From an uncultured Sphingomonadaceae bacterium (GTDB taxonomy: Bacteria; Pseudomonadota; Alphaproteobacteria; Sphingomonadales; Sphingomonadaceae), in contig CANMFE010000001.1 in NCBI GenBank assembly GCA_947497085.1, positions 1 to 64,000 on the forward strand: 64,000 nucleotides of DNA, given 5' to 3'. Below, piece by piece: positions 46,877 through 55,226 of the stretch (within the stretch, counting starts at the first letter, position 1; every line of letters starts with the position of its first letter). The notes below the pieces were generated by a model. It searched no databases, had not been told where the DNA came from, and saw only the letters and a list, made by a program, of their open reading frames with translations. The position numbers and the translations under genes are program-made.

Positions 46877-48055
46877 ATGGCAAAAGCCAATATTTCCGAA
46901 CGACCAGAAGGCGCCACCGGGATATTGGTTCTGGCCGATGGGTCAGTGGTGTGGGGCCGTGGTTTCGGCGCGACGGGCGAAGCGGTGGGCGAGCTGTGCT
47001 TCAACACCGCGATGACGGGGTATCAGGAAGTGATGACCGATCCCAGCTATGCAGGGCAGGTGATTACCTTTACTTTCCCGCATATCGGCAATGTCGGCAG
47101 CAATGATGAAGATATTGAGGCAGACAGCGCGCATGCGCTTGGCTGCGTGGTGCGCGAAGATGTGACCGCGCCCAGCAATTTCCGCAGCAATGCAAATTTT
47201 ACCGAGTGGATGGCGGCCAATGGCCGGATCGGGTTGTCAGGCGTTGATACCCGCGCGCTCACCCGGCGTATCCGTGAAGCGGGTGCCCCCAATGTGGTGA
47301 TTGCGCATAACGAAGATGGCCGGTTCGATATGGATGGCCTGCTTGCGAAAGCACGGGCGTGGAGCGGGCTGGAAGGCCTTGACCTTGCGAAAGACGTGAC
47401 GCGCAGCGACACTGGCGCATGGGAAGGCGGGCCATGGCGGCTCGGCTTTGGGTATGAGGACGCGGTTGAGGGTGATCGTCCGCATGTCGTGGCCATCGAT
47501 TACGGCGCGAAACGCAATATTTTCCGCAACCTTGTGCGCGCGGGTGCGAAAGTCACTGTGGTGCCTGCACAGACCTCGCTGGATGATGTGCTGGCATTGC
47601 AGCCCGACGGGGTATTCCTTTCCAATGGCCCCGGCGATCCGGCGGCGACGGGGGCATATGCCGTGCCGGTGATACAGGGCCTGCTGGAGCGTGATATCCC
47701 GCTGTTCGGCATCTGCCTGGGCCATCAGATGCTGGCGCTGGCGGCGGGCGCGAAGACCATGAAAATGCATCAGGGGCATCGCGGCGCCAACCATCCGGTA
47801 CAGCGCGTCGGCGGAGGCTGGGACGATAGTGAAGGATTGGTCGAAATTACCAGCATGAACCACGGCTTTGCGGTCGGCGGTACAACGCTCCCCGCCAATG
47901 TCACCGAAACCCACCGCAGCCTGTTCGACGGCAGCAATTGCGGCATTGCCTTTACCGACAAAAACGCATTCGGCGTGCAATATCATCCCGAAGCCTCACC
48001 AGGCCCGCAGGATAGCTTTTATCTGTTTGAGAAATTTGTGGGGGGATTGGGGTGA
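46877..48055 (+). CDS. carA: Carbamoyl-phosphate synthase small subunit (glutaminase)
   Basis: This hydrolyses glutamine and passes ammonia to CarB for pyrimidine and arginine synthesis. The N-terminal CPSase domain contains ADGSVVWGRGFGA and CFNTAMTGYQEVMTDPSYAGQ. The class I amidotransferase domain has the nucleophile Cys280 (FGICLGHQ), His370 and Glu372 (YHPEASPGPQD). Length, 392 residues, is normal. Its stop overlaps, as GTGA, the start of an unrelated AT-rich gene instead of leading into carB. Confidence 0.96.
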   Translation: MAKANISERPEGATGILVLADGSVVWGRGFGATGEAVGELCFNTAMTGYQEVMTDPSYAGQVITFTFPHIGNVGSNDEDIEADSAHALGCVVREDVTAPSNFRSNANFTEWMAANGRIGLSGVDTRALTRRIREAGAPNVVIAHNEDGRFDMDGLLAKARAWSGLEGLDLAKDVTRSDTGAWEGGPWRLGFGYEDAVEGDRPHVVAIDYGAKRNIFRNLVRAGAKVTVVPAQTSLDDVLALQPDGVFLSNGPGDPAATGAYAVPVIQGLLERDIPLFGICLGHQMLALAAGAKTMKMHQGHRGANHPVQRVGGGWDDSEGLVEITSMNHGFAVGGTTLPANVTETHRSLFDGSNCGIAFTDKNAFGVQYHPEASPGPQDSFYLFEKFVGGLG

Positions 48056-48567
48056 CAGACCTGCTTCCACCGGACCTACAGGATGCATTTATCGATTCTC
48101 TGGGAGAACCAATTCAGTTTGGCAAAGAAGAGATTGTTCAGGCAGATCGGTGGGAATTGAGTGGGCCGACAGTTGTCGAAGTCCGACTTGTGGGAGATTC
48201 AGTTTATACTGATGATTCGGTTCGCCTTTCTTTCAAGAAAAAGGGGCGGATATTCTTGTCTGACGACAAAAAGGTTCGTGCAGTAGCAATACATGACCAC
48301 ACTAGCCTACCGCGCTGGACTAGACACTATATTGATCCGAAAGGTGAAGCGCTGCTCGTTTACAACGCTTATGAGGTAAAGCATGGTGGTCAGATAATGA
48401 CTGAAAGCTGGACTAGCAATGCTGGGATGATTGTCGAACATGTGTCTCCAGACATGCGAAGCTATGAATGCAGCAATGGTCAGGGAGGTTTTGATCGAAC
48501 CAATCTTCGATTTGAAGTCTCTATATTTCCTGCAGACACACCTTGGCTCCCAAAGGACATCTACTAA
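48052..48567 (+). CDS. AT-rich orphan gene inserted between carA and carB
   Basis: A 171-residue soluble protein with no signal peptide or membrane segment. It looks beta-rich (VVEVRLVGDSVYTDDSVRL and KHGGQIMTESWTSNAGMIVE) and I do not recognise the family. Codon use is clearly more AT-rich than in carA and most of carB (about 42% GC in one 60-base sample against 60% in carA). The GTG at 48052 overlaps the carA stop, so it is translationally coupled to carA. Three bases after its stop begins a truncated second copy of the carB start. Horizontal acquisition is likely. Confidence 0.65.
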   Translation: MTDLLPPDLQDAFIDSLGEPIQFGKEEIVQADRWELSGPTVVEVRLVGDSVYTDDSVRLSFKKKGRIFLSDDKKVRAVAIHDHTSLPRWTRHYIDPKGEALLVYNAYEVKHGGQIMTESWTSNAGMIVEHVSPDMRSYECSNGQGGFDRTNLRFEVSIFPADTPWLPKDIY

Positions 48568-48570
48568 TTT

Positions 48571-48672
48571 ATGCCCAAAAGAACTGACATAAAATCCATC
48601 CTGATCATCGGCGCTGGCCATTACTCCCTCTCCCTTGAGGGAGAGGGTTGGGGTGAGGGTGTTGGGCGGTGA
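48571..48672 (+). pseudogene. Truncated 5' copy of carB running into a repeat
   Basis: The first 16 codons read [16 protein letters not shown], the same as carB at 49252 except Lys for Gln at position 8. After base 48619 the similarity stops abruptly at a REP-like palindrome, and the frame closes at 48672 after 33 codons. Between the two copies the first 27 bases differ at many, mostly synonymous, sites, while the next 22 bases are identical. So it is not a recent simple duplication. It looks like the stump of an older carB start left by insertion or recombination. Confidence 0.8.
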
Positions 48673-48735
48673 TGGTGTCCGCTCAATCTCGAATTTGGTA
48701 CACCCTCATCCAACCTTCTCCCTCAAGGGAGAAGG
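48626..48735. repeat. Inverted pair of REP-like palindromes (left pair)
   Basis: The first unit, 48626-48647, has arms CCCTCTCCCT and AGGGAGAGGG with a TG loop, followed by TTGGGGTGAGGGTG. The second unit, 48701-48735, is the same element reversed: CACCCTCATCCAA, then CCTTCTCCCT and AGGGAGAAGG arms. About 40 bp separate them. This is a BIME-like arrangement to the left of the DUF559 gene. Confidence 0.85.
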
Positions 48736-48746
48736 CTATCAGGTTG

Positions 48747-49097
48747 TTATCGATTGCGCGCGTTCAGCAGTTCCTGACGGATGGCTTCCAGAACGCCTTC
48801 GGTATTATCCATCACATCATTGTTCCAGAAACGGATCACCTGATAGCCATGCGCCTCGATCATCTGCGTGCGCGTATCGTCAGCTTCGTTTCCGCTATGT
48901 TGACCTCCATTCAGTTCGATAACCAGCCTGGCGCTGCGACAGGCAAAGTCTGCAATCGCACCGCCAATGGGAAACTGTCGCACGAATTTGGCGCTTTCCA
49001 GCTGACGGCCACGCAGCCGCGACCAGAGCAGTTTTTCTGCTTCGGTCACATAGTGGCGCAACTTGCGCGCGGTTCGGGTCAGCCTTTTTTTGCTCAT
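48747..49097 (-). CDS. DUF559 protein, Vsr-like PD-(D/E)XK endonuclease
   Basis: A 116-residue protein of the DUF559 family, related to very-short-patch repair endonucleases. The N-terminus has TEAEKLLWSRLRGRQL and FVRQFPIGGAIADFAC with the first catalytic Asp. LVIELNGGQH supplies the Glu and a polar partner, and the end reads YQVIRFWNNDVMDN. The gene runs against carA and carB and is bracketed by two pairs of REP-like palindromes, about 12 bp from the left pair and five bp from the right. DUF559 genes are often carried with such repeats. The cassette may be mobile, but no transposase is present. Confidence 0.85.
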   Translation of the reverse strand: MSKKRLTRTARKLRHYVTEAEKLLWSRLRGRQLESAKFVRQFPIGGAIADFACRSARLVIELNGGQHSGNEADDTRTQMIEAHGYQVIRFWNNDVMDNTEGVLEAIRQELLNARNR

Positions 49098-49102
49098 TTA
49101 TC

Positions 49103-49239
49103 CCCTCTCCCCAGCGGGGAGAGGGTTAGGGTGAGGGGCGGCCAACGTCAATCTATTCGCTGCCCGTTCACCCCCATCCAACTTCGCCTAAGCCGTTTCA
49201 CGGCCAAGGCTTCATATCCTTCCCCCTCAAGGGAGAAGG
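49103..49239. repeat. Inverted pair of REP-like palindromes (right pair) abutting carB
   Basis: The unit at 49103-49138 has arms CCCTCTCCCC and GGGGAGAGGG followed by TTAGGGTGAGGGG. A reversed unit spans CACCCCCATCCAA (about 49169) to the arms at 49218-49239 (CCTTCCCCCT and AGGGAGAAGG). The reversed unit is interrupted by a further hairpin, GCCGTTTCACGGC, near 49193-49205. The repeat ends 12 bases before the carB ATG, so the carB ribosome site GGAG lies directly against it. Confidence 0.8.
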
Positions 49240-49251
49240 GCTGGAGTAAAT

Positions 49252-52200
49252 ATGCCTAAACGTACAGATATTCAAAGCATCCTGATCATCGGCGCTGGCC
49301 CTATTATTATCGGGCAGGCGTGCGAATTTGATTATTCGGGGACGCAGGCGTGCAAGGCGCTGAAGGAAGAGGGGTACCGGATCATTCTGGTCAACTCCAA
49401 CCCTGCGACGATCATGACCGATCCCGATATGGCGGATGCGACCTATGTCGAACCGATTACGCCTGAGATAGTGGCCAAGATTATCGAAAAGGAGCGCCCC
49501 GACGCGGTCCTGCCGACCATGGGCGGGCAGACGGCGCTTAACTGCGCGCTGTCGCTCAACCGTGACGGCGTGCTCGACAAATATGGCGTCGAGCTGATCG
49601 GTGCGGATGCCGAGGCGATTGACAAGGCCGAGGACCGGCAAAAATTCCGTGAGGCGATGGACAAGATCGGCCTGGAAAGCCCGAAAAGCGCGATTGCACA
49701 CAGCCTGGAACAGGCGCTTGAGGCGCTGGACCATGTCGGGCTACCCACTATTATCCGCCCCAGCTTCACCATGGGCGGCACCGGCGGCGGCATTGCCTAT
49801 AACCGCGATGAATTTGTGAACATCGTCACCGGCGGGCTCGATGCTTCGCCGACCACAGAAGTGCTGATCGAGGAGTCCGTTCTGGGGTGGAAGGAATATG
49901 AGATGGAGGTTGTCCGCGACCGGGCGGATAACTGCATCATCATCTGTTCGATCGAGAATATCGACCCGATGGGCGTGCATACCGGTGACAGCATCACGGT
50001 CGCGCCCGCGCTGACGCTGACGGACAAGGAATATCAGATCATGCGCAATGCCAGCATTGCGGTGCTGCGTGAAATTGGCGTTGAAACCGGCGGATCGAAC
50101 GTACAGTTCGCGGTGAATCCCAAGGATGGCCGCCTGATCGTGATTGAAATGAACCCGCGCGTGTCCCGGTCTTCCGCACTGGCATCGAAAGCCACCGGCT
50201 TCCCGATCGCCAAGGTCGCGGCCAAGCTGGCCGTGGGCTATACACTCGATGAGATTGACAATGACATTACCGGGGCAACGCCCGCGTCGTTCGAGCCGAC
50301 AATCGACTATGTCGTGACCAAGATCCCGCGTTTTGCGTTTGAGAAATTCAAGGGCACCGAGCCGCTGCTGTCCACTGCGATGAAGTCGGTGGGTGAAGTG
50401 ATGGCGATTGGCCGCAATATCCATGAAAGCCTGCAAAAGGCGCTGCGCGGGCTGGAAACCGGGCTGGACGGGTTTAACCGCGTGCCGGAGCTGGAAGGCG
50501 TATCGCGCGACGTGATCACCGCCGCGCTGGCACGGCCGACGCCCGACCGCCTGCTTAACACCGCGCAGGCGATGCGTGAGGGGCTGAGCGTGGAGGAAAT
50601 CCACGGTATCACCAAATATGACCCCTGGTTCCTCGAGCGCATAGCCGAGATTATTGCCGCCGAAGCGGATATTGTCGAAAATGGCCTGCCGATTGAAGCG
50701 CAGGGCCTGCGCAAGCTCAAGTCCATGGGCTTTTCGGACAGGCGGCTTGCCACATTGGCGGTGCGTTCGGTGCATGTCGCGGGCGGCATGGGACAGGTAC
50801 AGGCAAAATCTCACGGATTACTGCATGATGCGCTACAGGCGATGGCTGGTGCGACCAGCGAGCAGGAAGTGCGTGAACTGCGCCACAGGCTGGGTGTGCG
50901 GCCCGTGTTCAAGCGGATTGATACCTGCGCGGCGGAATTTGAGGCGAAGACGCCCTATATGTATTCGACCTATGAAGCGCCGATATTCGGCGCACCTGAA
51001 TGTGAAGCCGCGCCCAGTGAACGCAAAAAGGTCGTGATTCTGGGCGGTGGTCCGAACCGGATCGGGCAGGGGATAGAGTTTGACTATTGCTGCTGCCACG
51101 CCTGTTTCGCGCTGGAGGAACAGGGCTATGAAACGATCATGGTCAACTGCAACCCGGAAACGGTATCGACGGACTATGACACATCCGACCGGCTGTATTT
51201 TGAGCCGCTGACAGCGGAAGACGTGCTTGAGATTCTGGATGTTGAGCGTTCAACGGGCGAGTTGGCAGGCGTCATCGTGCAGTTTGGCGGGCAGACGCCG
51301 CTTAAGCTCGCACAGGCGCTGGAGGATGCAGGTATTCCGATACTGGGCACATCGCCCGATGCGATCGACCTGGCTGAAGACCGGGAGCGTTTTGCCAAAC
51401 TGGTCGATAAATTGGACCTGAAACAGCCGGAAAATGGCATTGCACGCAGCCGTGAGGAGGCAATCGCGGTGGCCGAGCGCATTGGCTATCCGGTGCTGAT
51501 CCGGCCATCCTATGTGCTGGGCGGGCGGGCGATGGAAATTGTCGACAGCCCGGCACAGCTGGATGATTATATCGCCACCGCGGTGCATGTGTCGGGCGAC
51601 AGCCCGGTGCTGATCGACCAGTATCTGCGTGATGCGATTGAGGTGGATGTCGATGCGATCTGTGATGGTGATGATGTCGTGGTCGCGGGCGTATTGCAGC
51701 ATATCGAGGAAGCCGGAGTGCATAGCGGCGACAGCGCCTGTACCATCCCGCCGCACAGCCTGTCCGATGATCTGATCGCGGAAATGGAGCGGCAGGCGGC
51801 GGCGCTTGCCCACGGTCTGAACGTACGCGGCCTGATGAACATCCAGTTCGCCGTAAAGGATAGCGAAGTCTACCTGATCGAAGTCAACCCGCGCGCCAGC
51901 CGCACTGTGCCGTTTGTTGCCAAAGCCATTGGTAGCCCGATTGCCAAGATAGCAGCACGGGTTATGGCGGGTGAAAAGCTTTCCAACCTACCATCAATTG
52001 ATAGAAATATAAACCATATAGCTGTAAAAGAAGCGGTTTTTCCATTCAACCGTTTCCCCGGAATCGACCCGGTCCTCTCTCCGGAAATGAAATCTACCGG
52101 GGAAGTCATGGGGATTGATGCAAACTTTCCGATCGCTTTTGCCAAGGCGCAGATTGCAAGCAACATGGTTCTTCCGACATCGGGAACAGTCTTTGTTTCG

Positions 52201-52587
52201 GTAAAAGACAGCGACAAGCCGGTTATCTTGCCCGCAGTGAAACAGCTTATCGAACTGGGTTTCGATATTGTGGCAACCGGCGGTACAGCAGAATATCTCA
52301 GCGATGCGGGTGTTGATGTGGCTTATGTCAACAAAGTGGCACAGGGCCGCCCGCATATTGTCGATAAAATCAAGGATGGCGATATTGCGCTGATTTTCAA
52401 CACGACCGAAGGTTGGCAGAGTCATAAGGACTCGCAATCCATCCGTGCTTCGGCGCTGCATGGCAAGGTGCCGTACTTCACCACAGCCCCTGCCAGTGTC
52501 GCGGTTGGCAAGGCGATTGAGGCCCTGACAAAGCAAAGTCTTGAAGTTAAGCCGCTTCAGGACTATTATACCTCTTCCAACGCCTGA
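49252..52587 (+). CDS. carB: Carbamoyl-phosphate synthase large subunit
   Basis: A 1,111-residue enzyme with two ATP-grasp halves that phosphorylate bicarbonate and carbamate, plus a C-terminal MGS-like allosteric domain. Landmarks are [20 protein letters not shown] at the start, [10 protein letters not shown] and [20 protein letters not shown] in the first half, [20 protein letters not shown] near 590, [18 protein letters not shown] near 875, and [16 protein letters not shown] in the allosteric domain. It is complete. From about 51,975 the codon use turns noticeably more AT-rich. GGAG just after the repeat region is its ribosome site, separated from carA by 1.2 kb. Confidence 0.96.
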   Translation: MPKRTDIQSILIIGAGPIIIGQACEFDYSGTQACKALKEEGYRIILVNSNPATIMTDPDMADATYVEPITPEIVAKIIEKERPDAVLPTMGGQTALNCALSLNRDGVLDKYGVELIGADAEAIDKAEDRQKFREAMDKIGLESPKSAIAHSLEQALEALDHVGLPTIIRPSFTMGGTGGGIAYNRDEFVNIVTGGLDASPTTEVLIEESVLGWKEYEMEVVRDRADNCIIICSIENIDPMGVHTGDSITVAPALTLTDKEYQIMRNASIAVLREIGVETGGSNVQFAVNPKDGRLIVIEMNPRVSRSSALASKATGFPIAKVAAKLAVGYTLDEIDNDITGATPASFEPTIDYVVTKIPRFAFEKFKGTEPLLSTAMKSVGEVMAIGRNIHESLQKALRGLETGLDGFNRVPELEGVSRDVITAALARPTPDRLLNTAQAMREGLSVEEIHGITKYDPWFLERIAEIIAAEADIVENGLPIEAQGLRKLKSMGFSDRRLATLAVRSVHVAGGMGQVQAKSHGLLHDALQAMAGATSEQEVRELRHRLGVRPVFKRIDTCAAEFEAKTPYMYSTYEAPIFGAPECEAAPSERKKVVILGGGPNRIGQGIEFDYCCCHACFALEEQGYETIMVNCNPETVSTDYDTSDRLYFEPLTAEDVLEILDVERSTGELAGVIVQFGGQTPLKLAQALEDAGIPILGTSPDAIDLAEDRERFAKLVDKLDLKQPENGIARSREEAIAVAERIGYPVLIRPSYVLGGRAMEIVDSPAQLDDYIATAVHVSGDSPVLIDQYLRDAIEVDVDAICDGDDVVVAGVLQHIEEAGVHSGDSACTIPPHSLSDDLIAEMERQAAALAHGLNVRGLMNIQFAVKDSEVYLIEVNPRASRTVPFVAKAIGSPIAKIAARVMAGEKLSNLPSIDRNINHIAVKEAVFPFNRFPGIDPVLSPEMKSTGEVMGIDANFPIAFAKAQIASNMVLPTSGTVFVSVKDSDKPVILPAVKQLIELGFDIVATGGTAEYLSDAGVDVAYVNKVAQGRPHIVDKIKDGDIALIFNTTEGWQSHKDSQSIRASALHGKVPYFTTAPASVAVGKAIEALTKQSLEVKPLQDYYTSSNA

Positions 52588-52611
52588 TCCCGACAATCTG
52601 TGCTTATCGGC

Positions 52612-52658
52612 GGACCGTTCAAAACGGCCCGTAAGCCAGCTTTTTGCCGGTTCAGTTT
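52612..52658 (+). terminator. Imperfect hairpin between carB and greA
   Basis: CCGTT and AACGG form a short stem with a CAA loop, extended by flanking GG and CC across a mismatch. A CTTTTTG stretch lies about 18 bp later. It may attenuate read-through into greA, but the structure is weak. Confidence 0.3.
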
Positions 52659-52682
52659 AGAGTTTTGAAAAGGAAAGCCATA

Positions 52683-53159
52683 ATGGCAAGTGTTGAAAAA
52701 ATGCCCATGCTGCAGGTGGGCTATGAAAAGCTGAGTGAAGAGTTACGCGAACTGAAAGCGGAACGTCCGAAAATCGTGGACGCCATTGAAGAAGCGCGTG
52801 CGCATGGCGATCTGTCCGAAAATGCCGAATATCATGCAGCCAAAGAGCGGCAGGGACAGGTTGAAGCCACGATCAGCGACCTTGAGGACAAATTGAGCCG
52901 TGCGCAGATAATTAACCCATCCGAACTGTCGGGTGATAAAATCGTGTTTGGCGCGACGGTGACTCTGCTTGATGAAGATGATAAACCTGTGAAATATCAG
53001 CTGGTTGGACAGGCTGAAGCCGATGCCAAGCAGGGCATGATCAGCTATAATAGCCCGCTGGGCCGTGCGCTGATCGGCAAGAAAGTGGATGATGAAGTTG
53101 AGTTGACGGTACCGTCGGGCGACAAATATTACCTCGTCGAGAAAATTGAATTCATCTAA
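52683..53159 (+). CDS. greA: Transcription elongation factor GreA
   Basis: A secondary-channel factor that stimulates transcript cleavage by stalled RNA polymerase. The N-terminal coiled coil holds the acidic tip [15 protein letters not shown] and the C-terminal FKBP-like domain ends [30 protein letters not shown] upstream supports the ATG at 52683, giving 158 residues, the standard length. The carB-greA adjacency is conserved in many alphaproteobacteria, so the insertion upstream of carB did not disturb this side. Confidence 0.96.
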   Translation: MASVEKMPMLQVGYEKLSEELRELKAERPKIVDAIEEARAHGDLSENAEYHAAKERQGQVEATISDLEDKLSRAQIINPSELSGDKIVFGATVTLLDEDDKPVKYQLVGQAEADAKQGMISYNSPLGRALIGKKVDDEVELTVPSGDKYYLVEKIEFI

Positions 53160-53181
53160 ATTCCGTCCGTACTTAATATAT

Positions 53182-53218
53182 AAAAAGGCGTCGTCTCCAT
53201 GGAGACGACGCCTTTTTG
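53182..53218. terminator. Bidirectional intrinsic terminator between greA and DUF4170 gene
   Basis: A perfect inverted repeat with arms AAAAAGGCGTCGTCTCC and GGAGACGACGCCTTTTT around an AT centre, with T-runs in both directions. It serves greA on the plus strand and the DUF4170 gene on the minus strand. Confidence 0.95.
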
Positions 53219-53240
53219 ATTTTAGCAACCTGCGCTTAAA

Positions 53241-53483
53241 TTACTCGCTATCGCCTTCTTCTGCTGTATCTACCAGCTTCGGCTCGAGCAGTTTGTGCAG
53301 GTGGACAATCACATATTTCATTTCCGCATCATCAACGGTGCGCTGGGCGTTACCGCGCCATGCATCTTCGGCTTCTTCGTAACTTGGATAGACGCCAACA
53401 AGATCCATCTTGTCAAGTTCGGTGAAATCCAGCCCGCGTGGATCGGAAACGCGGCCGCCGAGGACCAGGTGTAATTTACTCAT
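53241..53483 (-). CDS. DUF4170 domain protein
   Basis: An 80-residue acidic soluble protein. LHLVLGGRVSDP, the central VGVYPSYEEAEDAWRGNAQRTVDDAEMKYVIVHLHKLL and the negative tail match DUF4170, found almost only in alphaproteobacteria and of unknown role. It is transcribed alone toward the shared terminator. The spacing to the next upstream gene, about 58 bp, allows its own promoter. Confidence 0.85.
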   Translation of the reverse strand: MSKLHLVLGGRVSDPRGLDFTELDKMDLVGVYPSYEEAEDAWRGNAQRTVDDAEMKYVIVHLHKLLEPKLVDTAEEGDSE

Positions 53484-53541
53484 GATACATACCCCATCAT
53501 CAATTCTTGAATAATGCCGCTTGCTACGGCTTGCCGCTCCC

Positions 53542-53853
53542 TTAGTCTTTCGAAGCGAGCGCGTCTATGGCCCCGTCGGCAATTTTTTGCACGGCATCGC
53601 TGAAAAAGCGGCCAGCTTCATCGGCAAGAATTTCTTCGCTTTTTGATTTGGGAAGCAATGCTCCCGCCGCGGCGCCTATCAAGGCACCGAGCGCTACGTA
53701 ACGTATCGGATTGCCGTCAACATTGTCAGCCGCATGCTGAAAAGCTTTTGCCGAGCGTTTTTTTGCAGAACTCGCCAATTGCACAGACTGCGCCCTGGTT
53801 TCAGTTAATGCGGTGCGGTACGCCTTTCCGGCTTTTTCCAATCTGCTGCTCAC
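53542..53853 (-). CDS. Small YqjD/ElaB-like (DUF883) membrane-tethered protein
   Basis: A 103-residue protein: an Ala/Lys-rich amphipathic helix followed by the glycine-rich segment IRYVALGALIGAAAGALLPKSKSEE (about residues 51-75) that resembles the membrane anchor of YqjD/ElaB. In E. coli these tether inactive ribosomes to the membrane in stationary phase. A further helix, EAGRFFSDAVQKIADGAIDAL, follows. It is the last of four similar small genes on this strand. Confidence 0.55.
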   Translation of the reverse strand: MSSRLEKAGKAYRTALTETRAQSVQLASSAKKRSAKAFQHAADNVDGNPIRYVALGALIGAAAGALLPKSKSEEILADEAGRFFSDAVQKIADGAIDALASKD

Positions 53854-53884
53854 TTAAATATCTCCGCTCTATTTATCGTCTCTA

Positions 53885-54172
53885 CTATTCGGCCTTGCGG
53901 ATTTTGCTGACAACATCCTGTATCGGCTTGCGTGCCAGTAACAGGCCTATCGCAGCGGCGACACCAGCCAAAGGCCATTTGTGCTTCTTTGCAAGATCAA
54001 TACCCTCATCGATAATCACATCAGTGACCTCTTCGGCTTTTTCCTTGCCTTCCATCACAAGATTGCCAGGCGCAAATCTCTGCTTTGCATGGCTTGCAGA
54101 TGCCCTGAGCCGGACATGCGCAAATTCCTTGCTTGCCTGTTTTTCCCGTACATCTTTGATGCCCGGCTTCAT
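53885..54172 (-). CDS. Small single-membrane-segment protein, YqjK/DUF3618-like
   Basis: A 95-residue basic protein with a helical N-terminal half and one hydrophobic segment, HKWPLAGVAAAIGLLLARKP, near residues 64-83, followed by a short charged tail. The layout resembles small YqjK- or DUF3618-type proteins, but I cannot fix the family. Its ATG overlaps the stop of the upstream holin-like gene (four bases), so the two are coupled. Confidence 0.5.
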   Translation of the reverse strand: MKPGIKDVREKQASKEFAHVRLRASASHAKQRFAPGNLVMEGKEKAEEVTDVIIDEGIDLAKKHKWPLAGVAAAIGLLLARKPIQDVVSKIRKAE

Positions 54173-54618
54173 GGTTGCTTATCCTTTTTTTCACCGCGGT
54201 ACAGGTTTTGCAGCCGCCGCGTCTTCCAGGCTGCAAATACGAAACAGCCACCTGCCAGAAACAGGCATGCCATGGTAACAATGCCGATTGCGGCCCAGTT
54301 TCCAACCAGCGGGATGAGCGCAAGCAACAGGCCCAGGACAAGCGCCATCACAGCGACACTGCCAAATACACCGACGCCCACCATCAGAACGGAGATATGC
54401 TTGCTCTGGCTTATAGTATAGGAGATGCGCGTGCGGTGAAACTCAAGCTCGCTTTCCACGGTTGTTTGCAAATCGTCAATCAGGCCGCGCAATTCAGCCG
54501 AAAGGCTCTGGCGTGAACCAGGACTTTCGACTGTATCGCTATCGGCAACCGGAATATCTGCGCCAGCACTGTCGTTCGCTGTTGGCAGATCCGGCCTGTG
54601 TTCGCTTTCGCTCATCAA
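54169..54618 (-). CDS. Phage holin family / YqjE-like membrane protein
   Basis: A 149-residue protein with an acidic N-terminal region, a central helix (LRGLIDDLQTTVESELEFHRTRISYTI) and two membrane segments near residues 75-97 and 103-131. This matches the YqjE or putative actinobacterial holin-X (phage holin 3_6) family. Despite the name, no phage genes surround it. It sits between the Lys-rich DUF883-like gene and the small YqjK-like gene, the same grouping as yqjD-yqjE-yqjK in enterobacteria. Confidence 0.7.
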   Translation of the reverse strand: MMSESEHRPDLPTANDSAGADIPVADSDTVESPGSRQSLSAELRGLIDDLQTTVESELEFHRTRISYTISQSKHISVLMVGVGVFGSVAVMALVLGLLLALIPLVGNWAAIGIVTMACLFLAGGCFVFAAWKTRRLQNLYRGEKKDKQP

Positions 54619-54626
54619 AAGGTGCT

Positions 54627-55130
54627 TCAGCTCTTGTTTGAACCGGATTTGAACATTCTGGTCAGTACAAATCCGGCCACTGCGGCAATGCCGATTGCCA
54701 CGGCAGGGCTTTTGCGCACGAACTCGCGGGTTTCATCACCAAGTTCGCTCAGGTCTTTCTCTTCGATCTTGTCACCAAATTCATTGAATTTCTGGCCGGC
54801 TGAACGCGCATAATCACCATATTTGCTGCCCAGATTTTCATCAATTACATCAGCAGTGTCGGCAATGATCTGTCCCAGGTTGCGGACCGCTTCACCGGTG
54901 CGCACCTTGGCATCGTTCGCATAATCGCCTGCTTTTCCTTTTGCGAAATCCGCTTTTTCGCGCGCCTGCGCAGCAAAGTCATTCTGCGCGTTTGCGGTGG
55001 TGGTTTTCGCCACAGCTTTTTTCGCAGGTGTTTTCTTTGCTGTGGTTTTTTTCGCTGTTGAAGCTTTCTTCTTTGCGGCAGGCTTTTTCGCTGCCGTTTT
55101 ACCTGTGGTTGTTTTCTTGGTGTCTGCCAT
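54627..55130 (-). CDS. DUF883-like protein with histone H1-like Lys/Ala-rich tail
   Basis: A 167-residue protein in three parts. The first 50 residues are Lys/Ala/Thr-rich with KKPAAKK and KKTPAKKAV patterns, like histone H1 tails. A helical middle (about 50-130) contains AREKADFAKGKAGDYANDAK and a second amphipathic region. The C-terminal anchor SPAVAIGIAAVAGFVLTRMFK resembles YqjD/ElaB. The tail could bind RNA, ribosomes or DNA at the membrane. It is first of the four-gene cluster. A 14-bp palindrome lies about 97 bp upstream. Confidence 0.65.
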   Translation of the reverse strand: MADTKKTTTGKTAAKKPAAKKKASTAKKTTAKKTPAKKAVAKTTTANAQNDFAAQAREKADFAKGKAGDYANDAKVRTGEAVRNLGQIIADTADVIDENLGSKYGDYARSAGQKFNEFGDKIEEKDLSELGDETREFVRKSPAVAIGIAAVAGFVLTRMFKSGSNKS

Positions 55131-55226
55131 GAATTTTCCTCCTGAAAAGCCGGATATGATAGCCCGGCCCGGTTATTCCCTGTGCCTTGCCCCTAATTTG
55201 GCGTTTTTGCAGGGCATTTCAAGTGA

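Noticed and set aside
48747..49097. Calling the DUF559 region an insertion sequence
   Set aside because: No transposase, no IS-type terminal repeats and no clear target duplication. It is described as a REP/nuclease cassette instead.
48669..49259. 196-codon plus-strand frame across the DUF559 region
   Set aside because: It is antisense to the DUF559 gene, which has clear family motifs, and it translates the repeat palindromes. It is a shadow frame.
54169..54618. Prophage remnant suggested by a holin-family protein
   Set aside because: No lysis, portal, capsid or integrase genes are near. The YqjE-like context with YqjD-like neighbours explains it better.
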